Below are positions 12,408 to 25,734 of a stretch of 64,000 bases of DNA, one piece after another; positions within the stretch are counted from its first letter, which is position 1, and each line of letters opens with the position of its first letter. The DNA is taken from NCBI GenBank assembly GCA_014621425.1, contig JAANBB010000013.1, positions 294,126 through 358,125 of the forward strand, written 5' to 3'. Below the pieces are notes generated by a model. The model was given only the letters and a program-made list of their open reading frames with translations, did not search any database and was not told where the DNA came from. The translations under genes were made by a program, and so were the position numbers. The DNA comes from Cylindrodendrum hubeiense. Taxonomy: Eukaryota > Ascomycota > Sordariomycetes > Hypocreales > Nectriaceae.

Positions 12408-14694
12408 ATGAGCTCGATACGGCCCTTTTCCTGCAGTGAATGCTCGCAGACCTTCACCCGGAACGAGAACTTGGAACGCCACCGGCGCTCGAGTAAGCAA
12501 ACCCGCCGGCCAGATAATCGCGGGGCCGGACTGACCTTGGCGCAGGACACGGAGATGACAGTCGCAGGCCGTTTGAGTGTCTTTACTGCCAGACTCGGTT
12601 TTCGAGGAGAGACGTGTGTAAGCGACACACGAGGAGATGCTCCGGCCGGATAGGCCGGCCGCCCACTTCGGCCGACCGGGTTGACGGCGACCAGGGGATC
12701 GACAACGCCGCATCGCCGCCAACTCCTCCGATACCCTCCTTCAGCCCGCTGGCTCTCACAGACGTAATCATCGTCGATCCAACCCTTTCAGCAGAAAATG
12801 GCACCAGCCCGGTCGATGTTTTGAAGGGGCCCTCACCATCAGAGCACGCTTCAAGTACCCCGTACGCCCCCCGGTCGTCCTGCCCCTTGACCTCACTCGA
12901 CTTTGCTCTAACTCATTTACAGCTCCTGGGAAGATCCTGGAACGCAATCCGCCCAAATTGCTGCGTATTTTGAGTATTTCCACCCATCATTCCCGCTTCT
13001 TCACCGCCCTACCATTGGCGATGATACCCCGCGACTCCTACGAAACATCATCACCGCCATTGGGAGCCTGTACACGGCCCAGTCACTCTCCGAAGAAGAT
13101 GCTATCACTTGCGTTCAGTGGAGCCAAGGCCTTTGGGATGCCGGGCGCAAGGAACTAAGTCGTCTTGTGGGTCTTCACTATCCCTCTGCCGAGCCAACTC
13201 ACTAACGCTCGCTATGCGTAGGTCGGCACAGACTGGAGAGAACTACGGAGAACCTGGATCATGCAAGCCTGGATTTTACATATCATATACGGCGCCTACA
13301 TGGGTGGTGCCGCTCGGTATGGCAAGGCAAAGGTCATGCTGCGGTCACTTGTGGATGTAAGGATCGCCTCGGTCGCGGCGCTGCCAATGATTGGTTCCAA
13401 TACTAATAAACCCGTGCAGGCTGCCCAAGACCTGGGCCTTCTCAAACAAACCGTCGCCACATCCGTGTCTCGAGTATGGATCAAGGCTGGGGCGGAGGCG
13501 TCACAGTCAGGCGATGCACAAGCCCTTCACAACTCGTGGATGATGTACGTCAACGAAGAGTCAATGAAGCTGTCCATGTACACTCTTCTTTTTCTCGACT
13601 TCCACATCCTAGCCCCTTGCAACGTCCGCCCTTTGATCTCCCCGATTGAGCTCGATTGGGAACTTCCGCTCCCCAGATCGCTCTGGGAATCAGATACAGC
13701 GCTGCTATGGCTGGATAGTCTCAAAGGAGAGTTCCAGTTCGCCTCGTTGCTGGAGCTTGACGAGTCACTTGGCTTCCCGTGTCCTGCGTCAAGGTCCCTG
13801 ACACTAGCCACACAGTCGATCATGTCGGAAGTCGCCAGCCCCTCACTTCTAGCAGCTCTGGCGGCATCCCCAATTGCGACCCTCTTTGTCCTGACAAACA
13901 TTGACTCGTTCGTAAGAGATCTAACGCGCTGTTACTATCAATTCCCGCCAGGTCTTGCGGACCCTTCCGCCTTTCACATTTTTACGCAGTCACAAAACAA
14001 GCAGATAAGCGCGGCGTTGCGGCACATTTTAGGCGTCACCTCCAAAAGGGACATAAATTGCGACGAAACGGACCGACCAATCTGGACTACTATCGAGCGT
14101 ATGGCGCTGTCTGTCAAGATAGCGCTCTACAAACCGGACGACCTCTTGATCGGCGGCATTGTCGATAGCAGCATTGTTGCTGGGCTCGCAACTGCTACGC
14201 ACCTGACCCTAGGTCTCTACGCCGGCGCCAGACGAGGGCAGCAGTGTATGTCGCGCCCGATTTCGGGAGACGATGCTATACTAGTCATCCTTGACGAGGC
14301 CATAGAAGCCCTGACCTCCATTCGGACTACCGATCGGCAAGCAGCCCTGCACGAGGCACCTTGGTCGATGGTGGCGTCATATAGAATTCTGCTAGCCATC
14401 TGGCGGTCACTGCGGTGGGCGGCAGGGGAGGTGCGCACAAGGCAGTTGTCACAAACGCACATACACAGGAGATTTGAGGCGTCAGTGGTGATATTTAATT
14501 CCATTATGGAGGTGCTCTGGCCCCAGCAAGAGCAAGAGATTGGCAATAACAAGGGAGGACTTCTCTGCTTGCCAGACGAGGGTGAAACATATTTTACCAA
14601 ATCAGTCTTGTGGTTCTGGAAAGAGAGGAATGTTTGGGCTGTGGGATCATGTATGGCTACTGTGCTGGATGAAGCCATCTCTGTTGGATACTAG
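12408..14694 (+). CDS. C2H2 zinc-finger plus fungal-TF-domain regulator
   Basis: Five exons: 12408-12492, 12546-12861, 12923-13166, 13222-13356, 13420-14694; 684 residues. Two N-terminal fingers: C9-x2-C12-x12-H25-x4-H30, and C40-x2-C43-x12-H56-x3-C60 (a C2HC variant usual in this class). Residues from about 135 (SWEDPGTQ, then YFEYFHPSFPLLHRPT) begin the fungal-specific transcription-factor middle region. This is a nuclear DNA-binding regulator with an unknown target. The intron 13357-13419 is 63 nt with no stop, so it would add 21 residues if read through; GTAAGG, a TACTAAT branch site and CAG mark it as an intron. The ATG at 12408 is preferred because it sits right before the first finger; an in-frame ATG-less extension upstream lacks conservation signals. 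Confidence 0.87.
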
Positions 14695-15259
14695 TATGGG
14701 GCATCGTTAGGTACGGCTATATATCTACAGTAGAGTACATGGCAACAGCTGCATACGTTTTCCAACCACAGCGACTGAAAGTAGGCCTGCGAATCTGATG
14801 CAATATCCGACAAGTACGGTGTTCCCACCGGTGTTCAACAGATAATATAATCGTGGGGGCTGATTCTTTAGATGAAACCTTTACCTCGTTCTCGCAAGAA
14901 AAATAGCTATCTAAGCAACATGACGAGTGTCAGTGTGTACTGTAGATGCTGGACACTTCATTCGTCACGCGGTGCCAAAGTATCTAGTGAATTGAAGACC
15001 AACCTTCCCACTTATATTAGTCCCGACAACTTGGGCTTACAGGTAAATATGCCATTATAAGTATTGTACATATGTGCGGGGTTTGATCTTTGGAAATTGG
15101 GCTGTTGCACTTTGACTTGCACTTTGACACGTGCCTAATTTGCGACGCATATATGAGTCGGAACAATCGGGCTGGCAAGGTCATCAAACTGTTTTCCTCT
15201 TTTCCCATAAACTAAATAAAATCCCATTTCAAGTCAATATACAACTAAATTTATTAGAA
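14695..15259. other. Intergenic region, nothing recognised
   Basis: Between the C2H2 regulator and the decayed gene. It is AT-rich to the right, and no gene is supported. Confidence 0.55.
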
Positions 15260-16405
15260 ATGCCTTCTATGGTGTACGATATTGAACGTCAGGCCGGTCT
15301 CGGTGTCCAGGCCTTGTCACAGGCGACCGAAAACATGTCAAACATTCGAGATCGAGCGGGACAAGGCTGCTTCCTCTGCCTGGAGGGTCCTCGACAGGGA
15401 CAATATGCTGTCCTCGTGCCATGTCTTCGACCAACGAAGGCTCGCGGGGTGCGAAAACGCTAGGTGTCAACACGATCTAAGAAAGAATCGAAAACGATAT
15501 ATTGGGAGACCAGTCCTTGGGATAATACCTGCGAGCCAGATAACGATATCTATCGGAGATTGGTGGACACATGCTACCAGTATCTGGGCAGGTGGAAGAG
15601 ATGGCTGCCTTACTACGGAATCACTGAGGTGCTAGAGGTCAAAGTAAAGTTGAATACCTCATGCAAGTGGACATGGCTGACGTTGAAAACGAAGTTTCAA
15701 TTTGCCGGTGTTGTCGAACCGGATGGGTGCTATCCTATCTGGATGAATCCAGTGAAGCCCGATCGCGTTTTAGACGAGTGCAAAAAGATTATAGCAAAGC
15801 ATCCAACCGATCCATCCCTTGGTCCTCGCGATGTATGCTTGGCCGACTATCACCACAGTGACAAATGCTTCAATGGTATGGAGGAGCTGTCCCAACCATG
15901 TATCAGGATTGATGCAAAGGAGGCAGAACAGCGCCGCAGCCGGCTTCCATTCCTGTCGCTCCTGAGAGACTGCGCTCGAGACCCAGAAAGAGCCAGTGGG
16001 TTGTATACGTTGGAAGGTTTGGCACAAGAGAGTTGCATTTACGACACCCGGTATTTATTCGCGTCCTCTTCTCTTTCCACCTCTCCCCCCCTCTGAAGAT
16101 ATATTATATTAGTGGTCGTATTCTGACCTAGTTAGGGGACCGAACCGAGTTGCGTTTCCTCTTCCGTATGAAAGATTCCAGGGAACGGATCAGATGAGAG
16201 GTCTACACTTCGTTCTAAGATTTCAGAAGGATCGAATCAGGATAGAATTGCCTTTCAAAATCACATGTGCTTGGGCTGGAATTGTCTTCATTTGGCTTTG
16301 CCTAGCCATCTGGAAGGGAGGACGTGGGACTGGGAAACCGCACTTGCATTTGCGCAACTGATTGCAGCATGTATTTCCATCGTTATTGCCTCCGTCTTTA
16401 AATAA
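15260..16405 (+). pseudogene. Decayed gene of unknown family, at least three frame breaks
   Basis: The coding signal moves between frames. It starts at the ATG at 15260, shifts near 15325-15345 to a frame with SSAWRVLDRDNML and AGCENARCQHDLRKN, then shifts near 15485-15500 to a frame with WETSPWDN and LGRWKRWLPYYG. Two good introns fit: 15644-15694 (51 nt, no stop) and 16051-16135. After the second comes VAFPLPYERFQGTDQMRGLHF and a hydrophobic segment. Near 16312 the frame breaks again, and only the shifted frame gives a sensible ending (TWDWETALAFAQL...) with a stop at 16403-16405. A TAG at 15461 interrupts the outer frame. The pattern suggests a conserved fungal protein with a C-terminal membrane segment that has decayed. 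Sequencing errors are possible, but the breaks are not at homopolymers. Function unknown. Confidence 0.62.
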
Positions 16406-17179
16406 TTTGACCTTGAAGAAGCTGTTGGCTATGAGATAGGTCGACATCGACGTTGAATCGAACTGTTGGTCTAGTCGGTCGTCGCTAAGCTAAACCGATT
16501 TATAAAGCCATCTTAAAGCTTAAGCACTGACGCCAGACTTGAACCGCACTGTGCCTTCATGTTCCTCCGCAACAAATCCCCGCCCAATTGTTCGCCCACA
16601 CTGCATTGCTACACATTCTTCTCGCATCTTGTTCGGCTTAAAACTGGGATAGATCCTACTTTCAGTCCTGGAGAAGGTGAGGTGTCTTGGTTAACCCGGT
16701 TGGCATGAAGCTAAGCTCTAAGGCATAGGTGAGCGCTACCAAATCATTGGGTACTGGCAGTAGTCACAGGCCCGTAGAGCAGAGAGGAAGGTAACATGAT
16801 TACGAAATGGCATATAATTTCAAACAATATATGTACCTTCTTGATACATTATAAAGCTCCTGATCGATGCTAAAAGTATTAATAGCGCGGCTTTGTGTCT
16901 TCTATAGTTTGTAACAAAATTATTGACAACCTTTTGGTTTTACCAGGCCTGACCGCTGAAGTCAACCTGGACCGTGATAAAGTGAGGTTGTCCTAAGAGT
17001 TGCTAATCCGGCCAGGTGGCACGTGATGGCTTGAGGCATTTTGCCAACAAAGACCGCCGGGCCACAGGTCATGGCAATTCCGTTGCTTCTTCTCACTTAC
17101 TTCGTATTTCCTGGATTTATTTTGTCTTGGTACTGTGAGCAGGTATACAGACCTGGAGAGAGATCGGTTCACGTCAAGT
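16406..17179. other. Intergenic region before the HET gene
   Basis: AT-rich with no gene supported. A short open frame beginning at 17041 overlaps the HET gene start in another frame and has no motif. Confidence 0.55.
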
Positions 17180-19523
17180 ATGGTCCTGACCAGCCTGATG
17201 GAACTGTGCAATCACGACTCTTCTACATCTTGGGGTGGCGTGCTTTGCAAGCGCTGCCAGCAGGTCTTCGATGCACTCATTGTCAACAGGAGTCCGGCCA
17301 AGGGTGTTCATTGTCAATGGTGGCATGATATAGACTCGATGAATCTGTGTGCAAGCCAAGGTTGTCAATTATGCGCCCTCGTCGCAGCAAATCTTCAGAA
17401 ACACGCCCAAGATGCCGATATGGAAGAAGTGTATAATGACGCGGCTGCCGGTGGGTTTCCGATGACCGTGACGTTACATCCTCTTCTCACAAAGGATCGA
17501 CGTTTGAGTATATCAATACCCATCGATGATCCCCGACCTCTCGAACCGGTCCCTCTAGTCGATGCCTGCTCGCTTTTTCATGTGCAATTCCGCGGCATAA
17601 AGGGTAAGTGGCTGATTTTTTCCCTGAAGGTAATGCTGGCGACTAATTCAAACATCGTCTAGCCGAACATATCGAATCTTCATATACTTTATCAAGCAGT
17701 AGTACGCAATCCAACGACACATTCACAAGGATGCGAACCTGGTTGAAGCAGTGTGACACACATCGCACTTGTTTGGATTGGCGTAAGAACATCACATCAA
17801 CGCAATTACCGACCCGACTACTCAAAATAGGAAGTGGGAGTCATGAACCAAAAGTCCGCTTGGTGTTCGGAAAGCATCTTGATCCTCAGAATAGTCTGTA
17901 TGCAACACTTAGCCACTGCTGGGGTGGATCGTTGCCAATAAGACTTCTAAAAGGGAACATCAACACCTATATGGGCGGCATTTCATGGAACAACCTTCCT
18001 CTAACTTTCCGAGAGGCTATCTTGACGGCACAAAGATTGGGAATATACTACATTTGGATCGATGCTCTTTGTATCATACAGGACTGCAAAGATGACTGGA
18101 CTAAAGAAGCTGCCCTAATGAAGGATGCTTATGTCAACTGCTATCTCAACATCTCTGCGGACGCTTCTGAGAATACCAAAGGGGGACTTTTCAGGGATCG
18201 ACAACCGAGCAGTCATCAATCCTTCATGATCCCTTGTCAAGATCCGGTCGAGGGGTATCGTGCTTACTGTTGCTATGTCGATGGATGGCTAGGTGTTGAA
18301 ACAAGCACTCTCAAGAGTAGAGGATGGGTTGTTCAAGAACGATTTCTTGCTCACAAGGTTGTACACTTTTCTGCTGATCAAGTACACTGGGAGTGCCCCC
18401 AGCTTATCACTTCCGAGAGTGTTCCTGCGTGGATGGACATCACACCGTATGGAGTCCTGACTTTGAAGAAACCGACTGTTTTTAACGGTGTTTCGACTCC
18501 GTCCAAACAACAGATGGAAGACCTTTGCATTTTATGGTTCCAACTGGTTGAAACATATTCACGTGCAGAATTGTCATTTGCGTCTGACCGCCCGGTTGCC
18601 ATGGCTGGTTTGGCCCGCATGTTCTGTCAATTTCTGGGGTTGAACAACTCTGACTATTTATGCGGCCTGTGGAAGCCATATTTTATTCAGCACCTGGTCT
18701 GGTACGCTTACAAGCCTGCACGGCGCTTTGAAAGCCCAATACCATCATGGTCTTGGCTAGCCATGAATGCTAGCGTGTCGCACCACAACTATCGCACTTT
18801 ACACTTCAGCCACAAGCGAGGACTTAAACACGAGAACAAGTGGAAGTCTCTCGCTGAACTTGACAAAATAATGGTATCGACAGACAGAGACCCCTTTGGC
18901 TCTGTCACTTGCGGTCATGTCGGACTCCGAGGCCGTCTTTGCCAGGCAAAACTATCGAAGTTGCCAGGCCCTTTTCCTCATTGCCAGCATATAAGAGACT
19001 GTGATACAGCCATGGAAATTGGGCAAACTTTACTAGAAGCAGGCGAATCGTTTGACTTCAGATTGGACGATAGCGAGTTCAACGATATTGACATTTTGCC
19101 TACTCTGACAGTGTATATTTTTCTATGTGGTGGTCAAACAGTGCCTACAGAATGCGATAGGCAAAATTGCCTGCAATGTCTGGACGATCCATTAAGGTAA
19201 TAAACCCATATTAAGTCCACTCCTCAGATCCTTTAGTTGACCCATTATGTTCTAGTACGATCAGCGCAGGCGCAACGGGGCCACGGACATCGAGTCATGT
19301 CAAAAAATACGAATGCCTCATCCTTATTCCGACTTCGGAACCAGGGTGTCTTCGACGTGTCGGCTACATAAGGTTTAATGAACGTGGTTGTGGAAAGAGG
19401 ACACTGGAAAGGCTATCCCCTGATTGCTGTGAGATTCTTGATGAATGTTTCTGCAATTCTAAGATCCCTGATGAGATCTACACAGAAGTTACTGATTCAA
19501 TATATACGTTTACTTTGGTATAA
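17180..19523 (+). CDS. HET-domain (heterokaryon incompatibility) protein
   Basis: Exons 17180-17603, 17663-19196, 19256-19523; 741 residues. The N-terminus has LCKRCQQVFDA and a Cys-x4-Cys-x2-Cys group (NLCASQGCQLCAL) usual ahead of HET domains. The HET domain spans about 221-370, with its three blocks visible: YATLSHCWGG, PLTFREAI...LGIYYIWIDALCIIQD, and a later GWVVQERFLA (ERF motif). The C-terminal exon adds a CLILIP...RRVGYIRF ending typical of the family. HET proteins mediate non-self recognition and cell death when incompatible hyphae fuse, but most copies have no assigned partner. The ATG at 17180 is the first in-frame Met; the reading frame is open further upstream without one. Confidence 0.9.
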
Positions 19524-20765
19524 TAAGACATATTGAAATACCGAAGCGTGTTGTAGTAGGAACTGTGATCAAGGCAGCGTGAGTAGAAGTCAATCCCTAG
19601 AGTCATATAAAACTGAGCACTAATATTGACCCCCTTGTTAGTGCGGGACACCCTGTTACAGGAGGTCCGAAGGGTGTCTTATTCCAGGGAATCCCGCCTG
19701 CTAAGATGTCATGACCCACTTCATGATCCAAGGCAAGGCTGGGTGGTGGTCATGATCGGAATCAGACGAAATACCAATGATGGCAGGTGAGATGGTGACT
19801 GAGCACTGGCTACCTGCTTCCTATCATTACCACTATTAACAGTTGGTGGTACTTTGTTGCCATCGTTGACGGGATACATGAATGTATCATTATTCACCCT
19901 GAGACAATTGCATTAACCCTACATTGGCAAGTATTTAATAATAAATCTTTCATTTACTGTCCGCAATAGGACTTTCCAGATTGCTCCTGTCACATCTTGT
20001 GAATGGGGTTAGTGATACACATCGTCCTTGGGGCGTAGGGTACCTCGGATCATATTCCGCATGCTGAACGAGACAACCAACATGCATCCAAGTGTAGATT
20101 TGAAGGCGAATTTCAACAGGGCATCTCAATAAAGTCTATGGTAGACGTGTCTCCTTAATTCTCAGAAGCCACGACCGGGAGTGAGACTGTTGGAGGGCTT
20201 TAGGGTGTAACATTTGGTTGAGCTTAAAAACGTTAGATGCTAACCCAATAACTGTACCTTCTCTACTTGATCTTTCAAAAAAAAAAANAAAAAAAAAGAG
20301 TTATTGCCATACCGGAGATGTAAAATTCCAGTGGCTCGCTATTTTGTAGACGCTATCTCACCGCTGCTTCGTTCTGAGAGCGACGCCAAGAATCGGCGCT
20401 CGGGCTCGGAATATGTCAATAAGGTCATCCACTTCGGCGCCGGATTCGGAATATGTCGTTAGCGGCAGTTTTCTTCTCCACCAGCAGTCAACTCGTAGGA
20501 ATGATTGGCTCTATACTTGGCCGCCATTACGGAGTTTCTTTTCCCCCCGCGCCTTCGGCCGGAGTTTGAGTTTGGTCCGTGAAAAGTGCGAATAATCGAG
20601 AAACGTACATCTGTGCATTCCCTATGGGCTAATAGTCACCAATTTTCCTTTCCCTGTCGTCTCGCCGTATTGTCTGGGAAAGCAGCTCATTCCGAACTGC
20701 TCCGCTTCGGTGATAGTGCTCCGTGTTGTGGCTAGTCTAATTGGACTTGAGTACGAATCCGCCCT
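19524..20765. other. Intergenic region with an ambiguous base in a poly-A tract
   Basis: About 1.2 kb with no supported gene. Around 20278-20297 is a long A run with an N at 20288, an unresolved homopolymer in the assembly. The right part is the promoter of the Zn2Cys6 regulator. Confidence 0.6.
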
Positions 20766-23225
20766 ATGCCTCCTCCTGATCCACAACATGTGCCAGGGGC
20801 AGCTCCCTCGGCGGCTGTGCCACTGGCAAGTGAGCGATCGCGTTGGTCATGTACCATCTGCAGGCATCGGAAGGTTGTTCCCCGAAGCCGAGAAATGACG
20901 CTTCTGTCCTAGCTGTGACGAGATAGTGAAGCTGACATTCGCACATGCAGGTCAAATGCGATGGAGTCGAGCCGACATGCGCCAACTGCCAAAAGCGTGG
21001 GGACTCGTGTTCCTATCAACGCAGGAAAAAACGAGCCCCTAGTAGCAGAGTGTAAGAGAAAGTGGAGAACGTCGTTATAATAACAGAGCATGCTGACACT
21101 ACGTAGTTCATACAGCGACATGTCCCAGAGACTAGATGAAGTCCAGCGCATACTATCCTTACACCAGGCGAAGCGCACCATCCCGGAACAGCTCCGTGAA
21201 CAGGAATCAGAGAGTCAGAGCACCTATAATGAAAGCCCAACTACACAAAGCATCGGAGAAGCTACAAGTAAACCGCACCTTCGGTATCCACTTGATCAGT
21301 CTGTTCTAATTTTGGAGCAGGACCAACCACGCCAATGCAGTCACATGAAGCTGTTGGCAAGGGAATGAATAATGAAACTAGTCACCATCTTTCATCGCTA
21401 TCTCTACCCTCAACTGAACTTAACCCACTAAATGATGGTCCCCGAGGTCCCTGCTCCATATTTTCACAACAGAGCGCAGTGTGGATCGATGCTCTGGTGG
21501 GAGATAATAGCTTCAGCCAAATGTTACGGCAAATGGACGTCCCACGAAGTCCTCCCACGCTGCAGTTTCACCTTAGCCTTCATGATCCCCTTCCGCCACA
21601 ACATATCATTGCCGAGTGTATACAAGGTATGGCCATTCAGTGATATTTTTCCTAGTGCACTGACTTACAAGTTGCAGATTTTCTGAAACCTCTGAACGCC
21701 AACATGTGCTTCTTCCAGGAAAGGCAACTCATTGCTTTGGCTCAACATGGTCCGAACGCCGCGACCTGTTCTGAGGCGATCTGGTATGCGTCATTGAACA
21801 TTGTTTGTGCAGTTTCCTTTCGTACACTAAGTGGGATGCGAAACGACAAATCTGAGCAATTCCTTCAAAACACCCTCAAAGCACTCCCATACATCATTAC
21901 GGACACGCCAGATGTCATGACGATTGGAATATGCCTGTTGACGGTATGATGCCCTGTTCACAAACCATTCAGCTATGGGTACTAACAGATAAGGTATTTT
22001 ACTTAATGATGACGTCGAGAAACAACCTCGCCGCCACTATCCTCGGATCAGCTGCACAGATGATCGTCCTAGTAAGATATCAGAACCCAACCAATCGAGA
22101 ATCTGAGCAAAAGTTGGACACTCTACACAAGCAACGGCTCTTTTGGCAAGCTTACATCATGGACCGGGACCTCTCTATGCGGTTAGGAAAACCGCCCTGC
22201 ATATCCGACGACCTTCGTCCCCCACTTCCCGAGGAAGAACCAGATGATGGCTATAGCACGATTACACTTGCCGATGGCTCCACTATGAACTTCTTGCGAG
22301 AACAAGCATTGTTGGCCATCATACAGAGCAAGTCGTATCGCATGCTCCGGTCCGAGATGACCTCCAACCACTCCGCAGAACTGCTTCATACAAGTGTCAA
22401 GAAACTCAATAAGGAGCTTCAGGAATGGAGAAATCAAGTGCCCAAGATTGTCAGACCACCAACAACCCTTTCGAGTCTTGAACACGAGCTCTCAATGTGT
22501 CTGACAAGTCTCCATTGCACTTATTTTCAGTTAATCATTGCCGTACACAGTGCCACCTTCAGCAATTTACCAGGCAGAAATGATCCGAGCGGCACCAGTG
22601 GTGCCGTCACAGGCCAGGTCATATGTATGAACGCTGCGCGGGCATCTCTTTCATTGTTAGGCTATCACGATGTTCGTCACCCATTCACAATGTAAGATGA
22701 TCCTCCAGTCCTTCGTGCATCATCCGAGTATTTACTAACGTGGTTTGGTACAGATACCTCCTCGATCACTTAGCGTGGAGTGTCGACATCATCTTCCTGA
22801 ATATTTTACAAAACAAAGATTCGCCCGGAGTGCTGGGTGATCTCCACCTGATAAAACGAATTGTCACTCTGTTTGAGAAGTATGAGTCGAACCGAGACAA
22901 AGCGAAAGGATACCTCATGGTACGCGCTCTGCACGGAGTTGCATTGAGGGCAATGCAGAAGGGCATTCTCGCAAGCCAATTTCAGGCCAGATTGACTGAT
23001 ATCGATGCCACCGAGTCCGGTTATTTCAGCTATAATACTGCAATGCAATATGATGGGGGCTCAGGTCCGTCACAGCCGCAAAGAGAATTCGACAGGATAG
23101 CACAACTTGTCACGAGTCGAATCGAAAATCCTTCCCCAACACAGAGCGGAGAGAGCTCAACTCCCAATGACTGGTTCACCACTGGCATCAATTCATTCAT
23201 GTATTCGAATGATTTCGAAACTTAG
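20766..23225 (+). CDS. Zn2Cys6 transcription factor
   Basis: Seven exons: 20766-20873, 20951-21051, 21107-21267, 21321-21626, 21678-21943, 21994-22691, 22754-23225; 703 residues. The zinc cluster is C29-x2-C32-x6-C39-x6-C46-x2-C49-x6-C56, split by intron 1 after K36, which is what fixes that splice. The fungal-specific TF middle domain is shown by QRLFWQAYIMDRDLSMRLGK near the centre. The intron 21268-21320 and the ends of intron 21944-21993 are the least certain; they were chosen to keep frame and avoid stops. Nuclear DNA-binding regulator. Its nearest downstream neighbour on the same strand, 506 bp away, is a secreted carboxypeptidase, which it might control; that is inference. Confidence 0.87.
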
Positions 23226-23731
23226 GTATTTTTCATGACTTGGGTTTGGATCAGGTTGACCTGATTATGCAACGGAGCGATATCAAGTCTGGCCTCTTGA
23301 ATCTAGGACTGAGAACTTGTCATTTCTTAGTCAGATAGATGGTTGGGCGGCACGCCAAGAATCCCACTCACTCATGGAGATACAACAATCGCCTCAAGGG
23401 CCAGAGGAGAGTGAACCAGAGGAGAGTGAACCTACCAAGCCCATGCGCGATAGCTGTCCTAGCCCATCACCAACAAAGTGGTGCTGATCCACATCCCGAG
23501 ATCTTCCTGTTTAGGAAATATTTTCCCTTTGATTGCGGGCATGAGTGGCCCCACCTCAACTCCCCAAGTCGACTCCGCTCTTTATTACCACATTAAGCTA
23601 AACATGGCACATGTCTGGATTCAATGAGGACATGTTAATTGGCAAAATTGCGGTTTACAAAATCCAGTCCTAATCCTCATGCCCCGTCAATCTGGAAGGA
23701 AACTATTGATTGAACTTGTGCAAATTCGATC
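23226..23731. other. Intergenic region, promoter of carboxypeptidase
   Basis: No gene seen. A direct repeat of GAGGAGAGTGAACC occurs twice in tandem around 23404-23432. Confidence 0.5.
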
Positions 23732-25415
23732 ATGACGTTGAAGCGAGCATTGGTCGCTTGTTTGGCGCTGACTGTGACACCTTCTGTGGCCTCATTGTAC
23801 CAGACCGTCACATCGAAATTCAGTAACAATACCGTCCGTTACAAGAGTTGGGCTGCCGAGGACGTGTCGGTTTGCGATGGTGGAGCGGCTCATCACACGG
23901 GATGGGCTGACATTGGAGACCGCCACTTGTTCTTCTGTTTGTTCACTCCACAGTCCTGGCTTATTAAATTTGATACTGACCTTTGCCATTGAAGGGTTCC
24001 ATGAAGCTCGACACAACAAACAAGACGCACCTCTTCTAATATGGCTCCAGGGAGGCCCTGGCGGGAGCTCATTGCATGGAATGTTATTCGAAAACGGCCC
24101 ATGCTTGATTGATGGCCCGGATGCGACAAAGTTCAATCCTTACTCTTGGACAGAACATTTCAACGTCATCTATCTCGATCAGCCCGCCGGCGTTGGCTAT
24201 TCGTATACAGATGAGAACAAAGACGAGTCATCTTACCCGTCTCGTGTTGAAGACTCCTCACTCGATGCCGTTGCTTTCGTTCGGCTGTTCTACGAGGCGT
24301 TTCCCCACTTGGCAAGCTCAGACCTCCACTTGTCTGGAGAGTCATATGCTGGACGTTACGTCCCAGCCTTTGCATCTGCCATCCTCGAGTACAATCAGTT
24401 TCTCAGCTCTACCCCGGGAACACCCGAGTCAAGTGCAATAATCCCATTGCGGTCCCTAATGGTCGGAAACCCATGGATCAGTCCTGTTGCCCAGTTGCCG
24501 GCAATGTATGACGTGTCATGCTACGAATACCGGGAGAAGTATGCGCCTCACCTAGATTTGGAAGACTGCGCGAAGGCACTGCAGGTCGTTGATCGATGCG
24601 AGTCAGCTTTACGTGCTTGCACTATGGGAGGTGATGACCCCGTTCTTTGCGCTCAACCTAAAGAATTGTGTCAGGACCAGTTTCTTGCGCTTTTTGGGAA
24701 CGCGACCAGAAGTGTGTACGATCGTCGGCAACCATGTTCTGGCCCTGGAGACTGCTACCCTGTGATAAACGACATCATCGCGTATCTCAACTCAAACAAG
24801 ATACTTGATGAAAAATTTGAGATCTTAGCTCAAAGTGGTGGCAGGAAGAGGTCTTGGGATATGATAAGTGAGATCATTGAGCGGCGGTACTTTGAGTCTG
24901 GAGACTTCTATACCCCCAGCACTGGTAATCTCAGGAAGATCCTGAGTCATGCTCGGAAGTTGGCCCTGGGAAAGAGAGAGAGGCCGGTTGATGTTTTGCT
25001 ATATGTTGGCGTCGCTGACATCATCTGCAATGCCGAGGGTGTTTTCGATGGCCTGCACCAAGTTGAGTGGGATGGGCGTGCCCCATTTCGCGCCGTCCCC
25101 TGGAAAGAATTGCCATGGAATGCATCGAATGGACTGCAAGGTGGAAGGGTCAAAGCCGTACCTAATCTCTGGCTTGCTGAGATAGAAGAAGCAGGTCATA
25201 TGGTAAGTTATGCGAAACCCAGGATTCCAAAGCACAGCAACTGACTTTCTTGAAAGGTTCCCTACGACCAGCCTGCCTCGGCTCTCAATTTAGTTGAATA
25301 TTGGCTTGATTACTTAAAGAGTCCGGTTTCCATTCTGCCTAACTCTCAAGTGGTCCTTTCAGATAGTAGACAGAACACGGATACGCGTGTGATTAGCGAG
25401 TGGAATGACTTGTGA
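23732..25415 (+). CDS. Serine carboxypeptidase, family S10 (secreted)
   Basis: Exons 23732-23936, 23995-25202, 25257-25415; 523 residues. An N-terminal hydrophobic signal peptide (about 1-21) is followed by the S10 core: WLQGGPGGSS at 85-94, the nucleophile Ser185 in GESYAGRYVP, Asp410 in VADIICN and His470 in EAGHMVPYDQPA. All three catalytic residues are present. The His and the following Val-Pro are joined across the last intron. Several cysteines suggest disulfides. The family removes C-terminal amino acids at acid pH, in the vacuole or outside the cell; no retention signal is seen, so secretion is likely. It lies between a Zn2Cys6 regulator (same strand) and a convergent ABCC transporter. 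Confidence 0.93.
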
Positions 25416-25734
25416 ACAGTGGGATTGATCAATTCATAGTCACTGTGCCTGCAGTAATGTATCTACAATAGTCTATTTACTTGACTCCATCGTAGTTTCG
25501 CACAATTGATGCTCCCTCATTACATGTGTTTCTTTGGCATTATACTACAGTGATGCAGTGAGCATGTGAATGGAATACCGTCTCTAAACGTCGCTCAAAC
25601 TTACTCCACAAGTGTAAATCAGATAGTTGGGAATTTCACAGTGAGTCGGAACCACTAAAGGACTCTGATGGATAACAAGGCGGTAAATAAAACAGATGAA
25701 GTATAATTATTCTATATATCCATACACTATTTTC
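25416..25734. other. Convergent intergenic region
   Basis: Between the 3' ends of the carboxypeptidase (+) and the ABC transporter (-). No gene seen; it presumably holds both 3' UTRs. Confidence 0.6.

Noticed and set aside
20283..20297. Poly-A tract with N as a polyadenylation or retrotransposon tail
   Set aside because: No coding or repeat sequence lies directly upstream, and no target duplication was seen. It is better read as an unresolved homopolymer.
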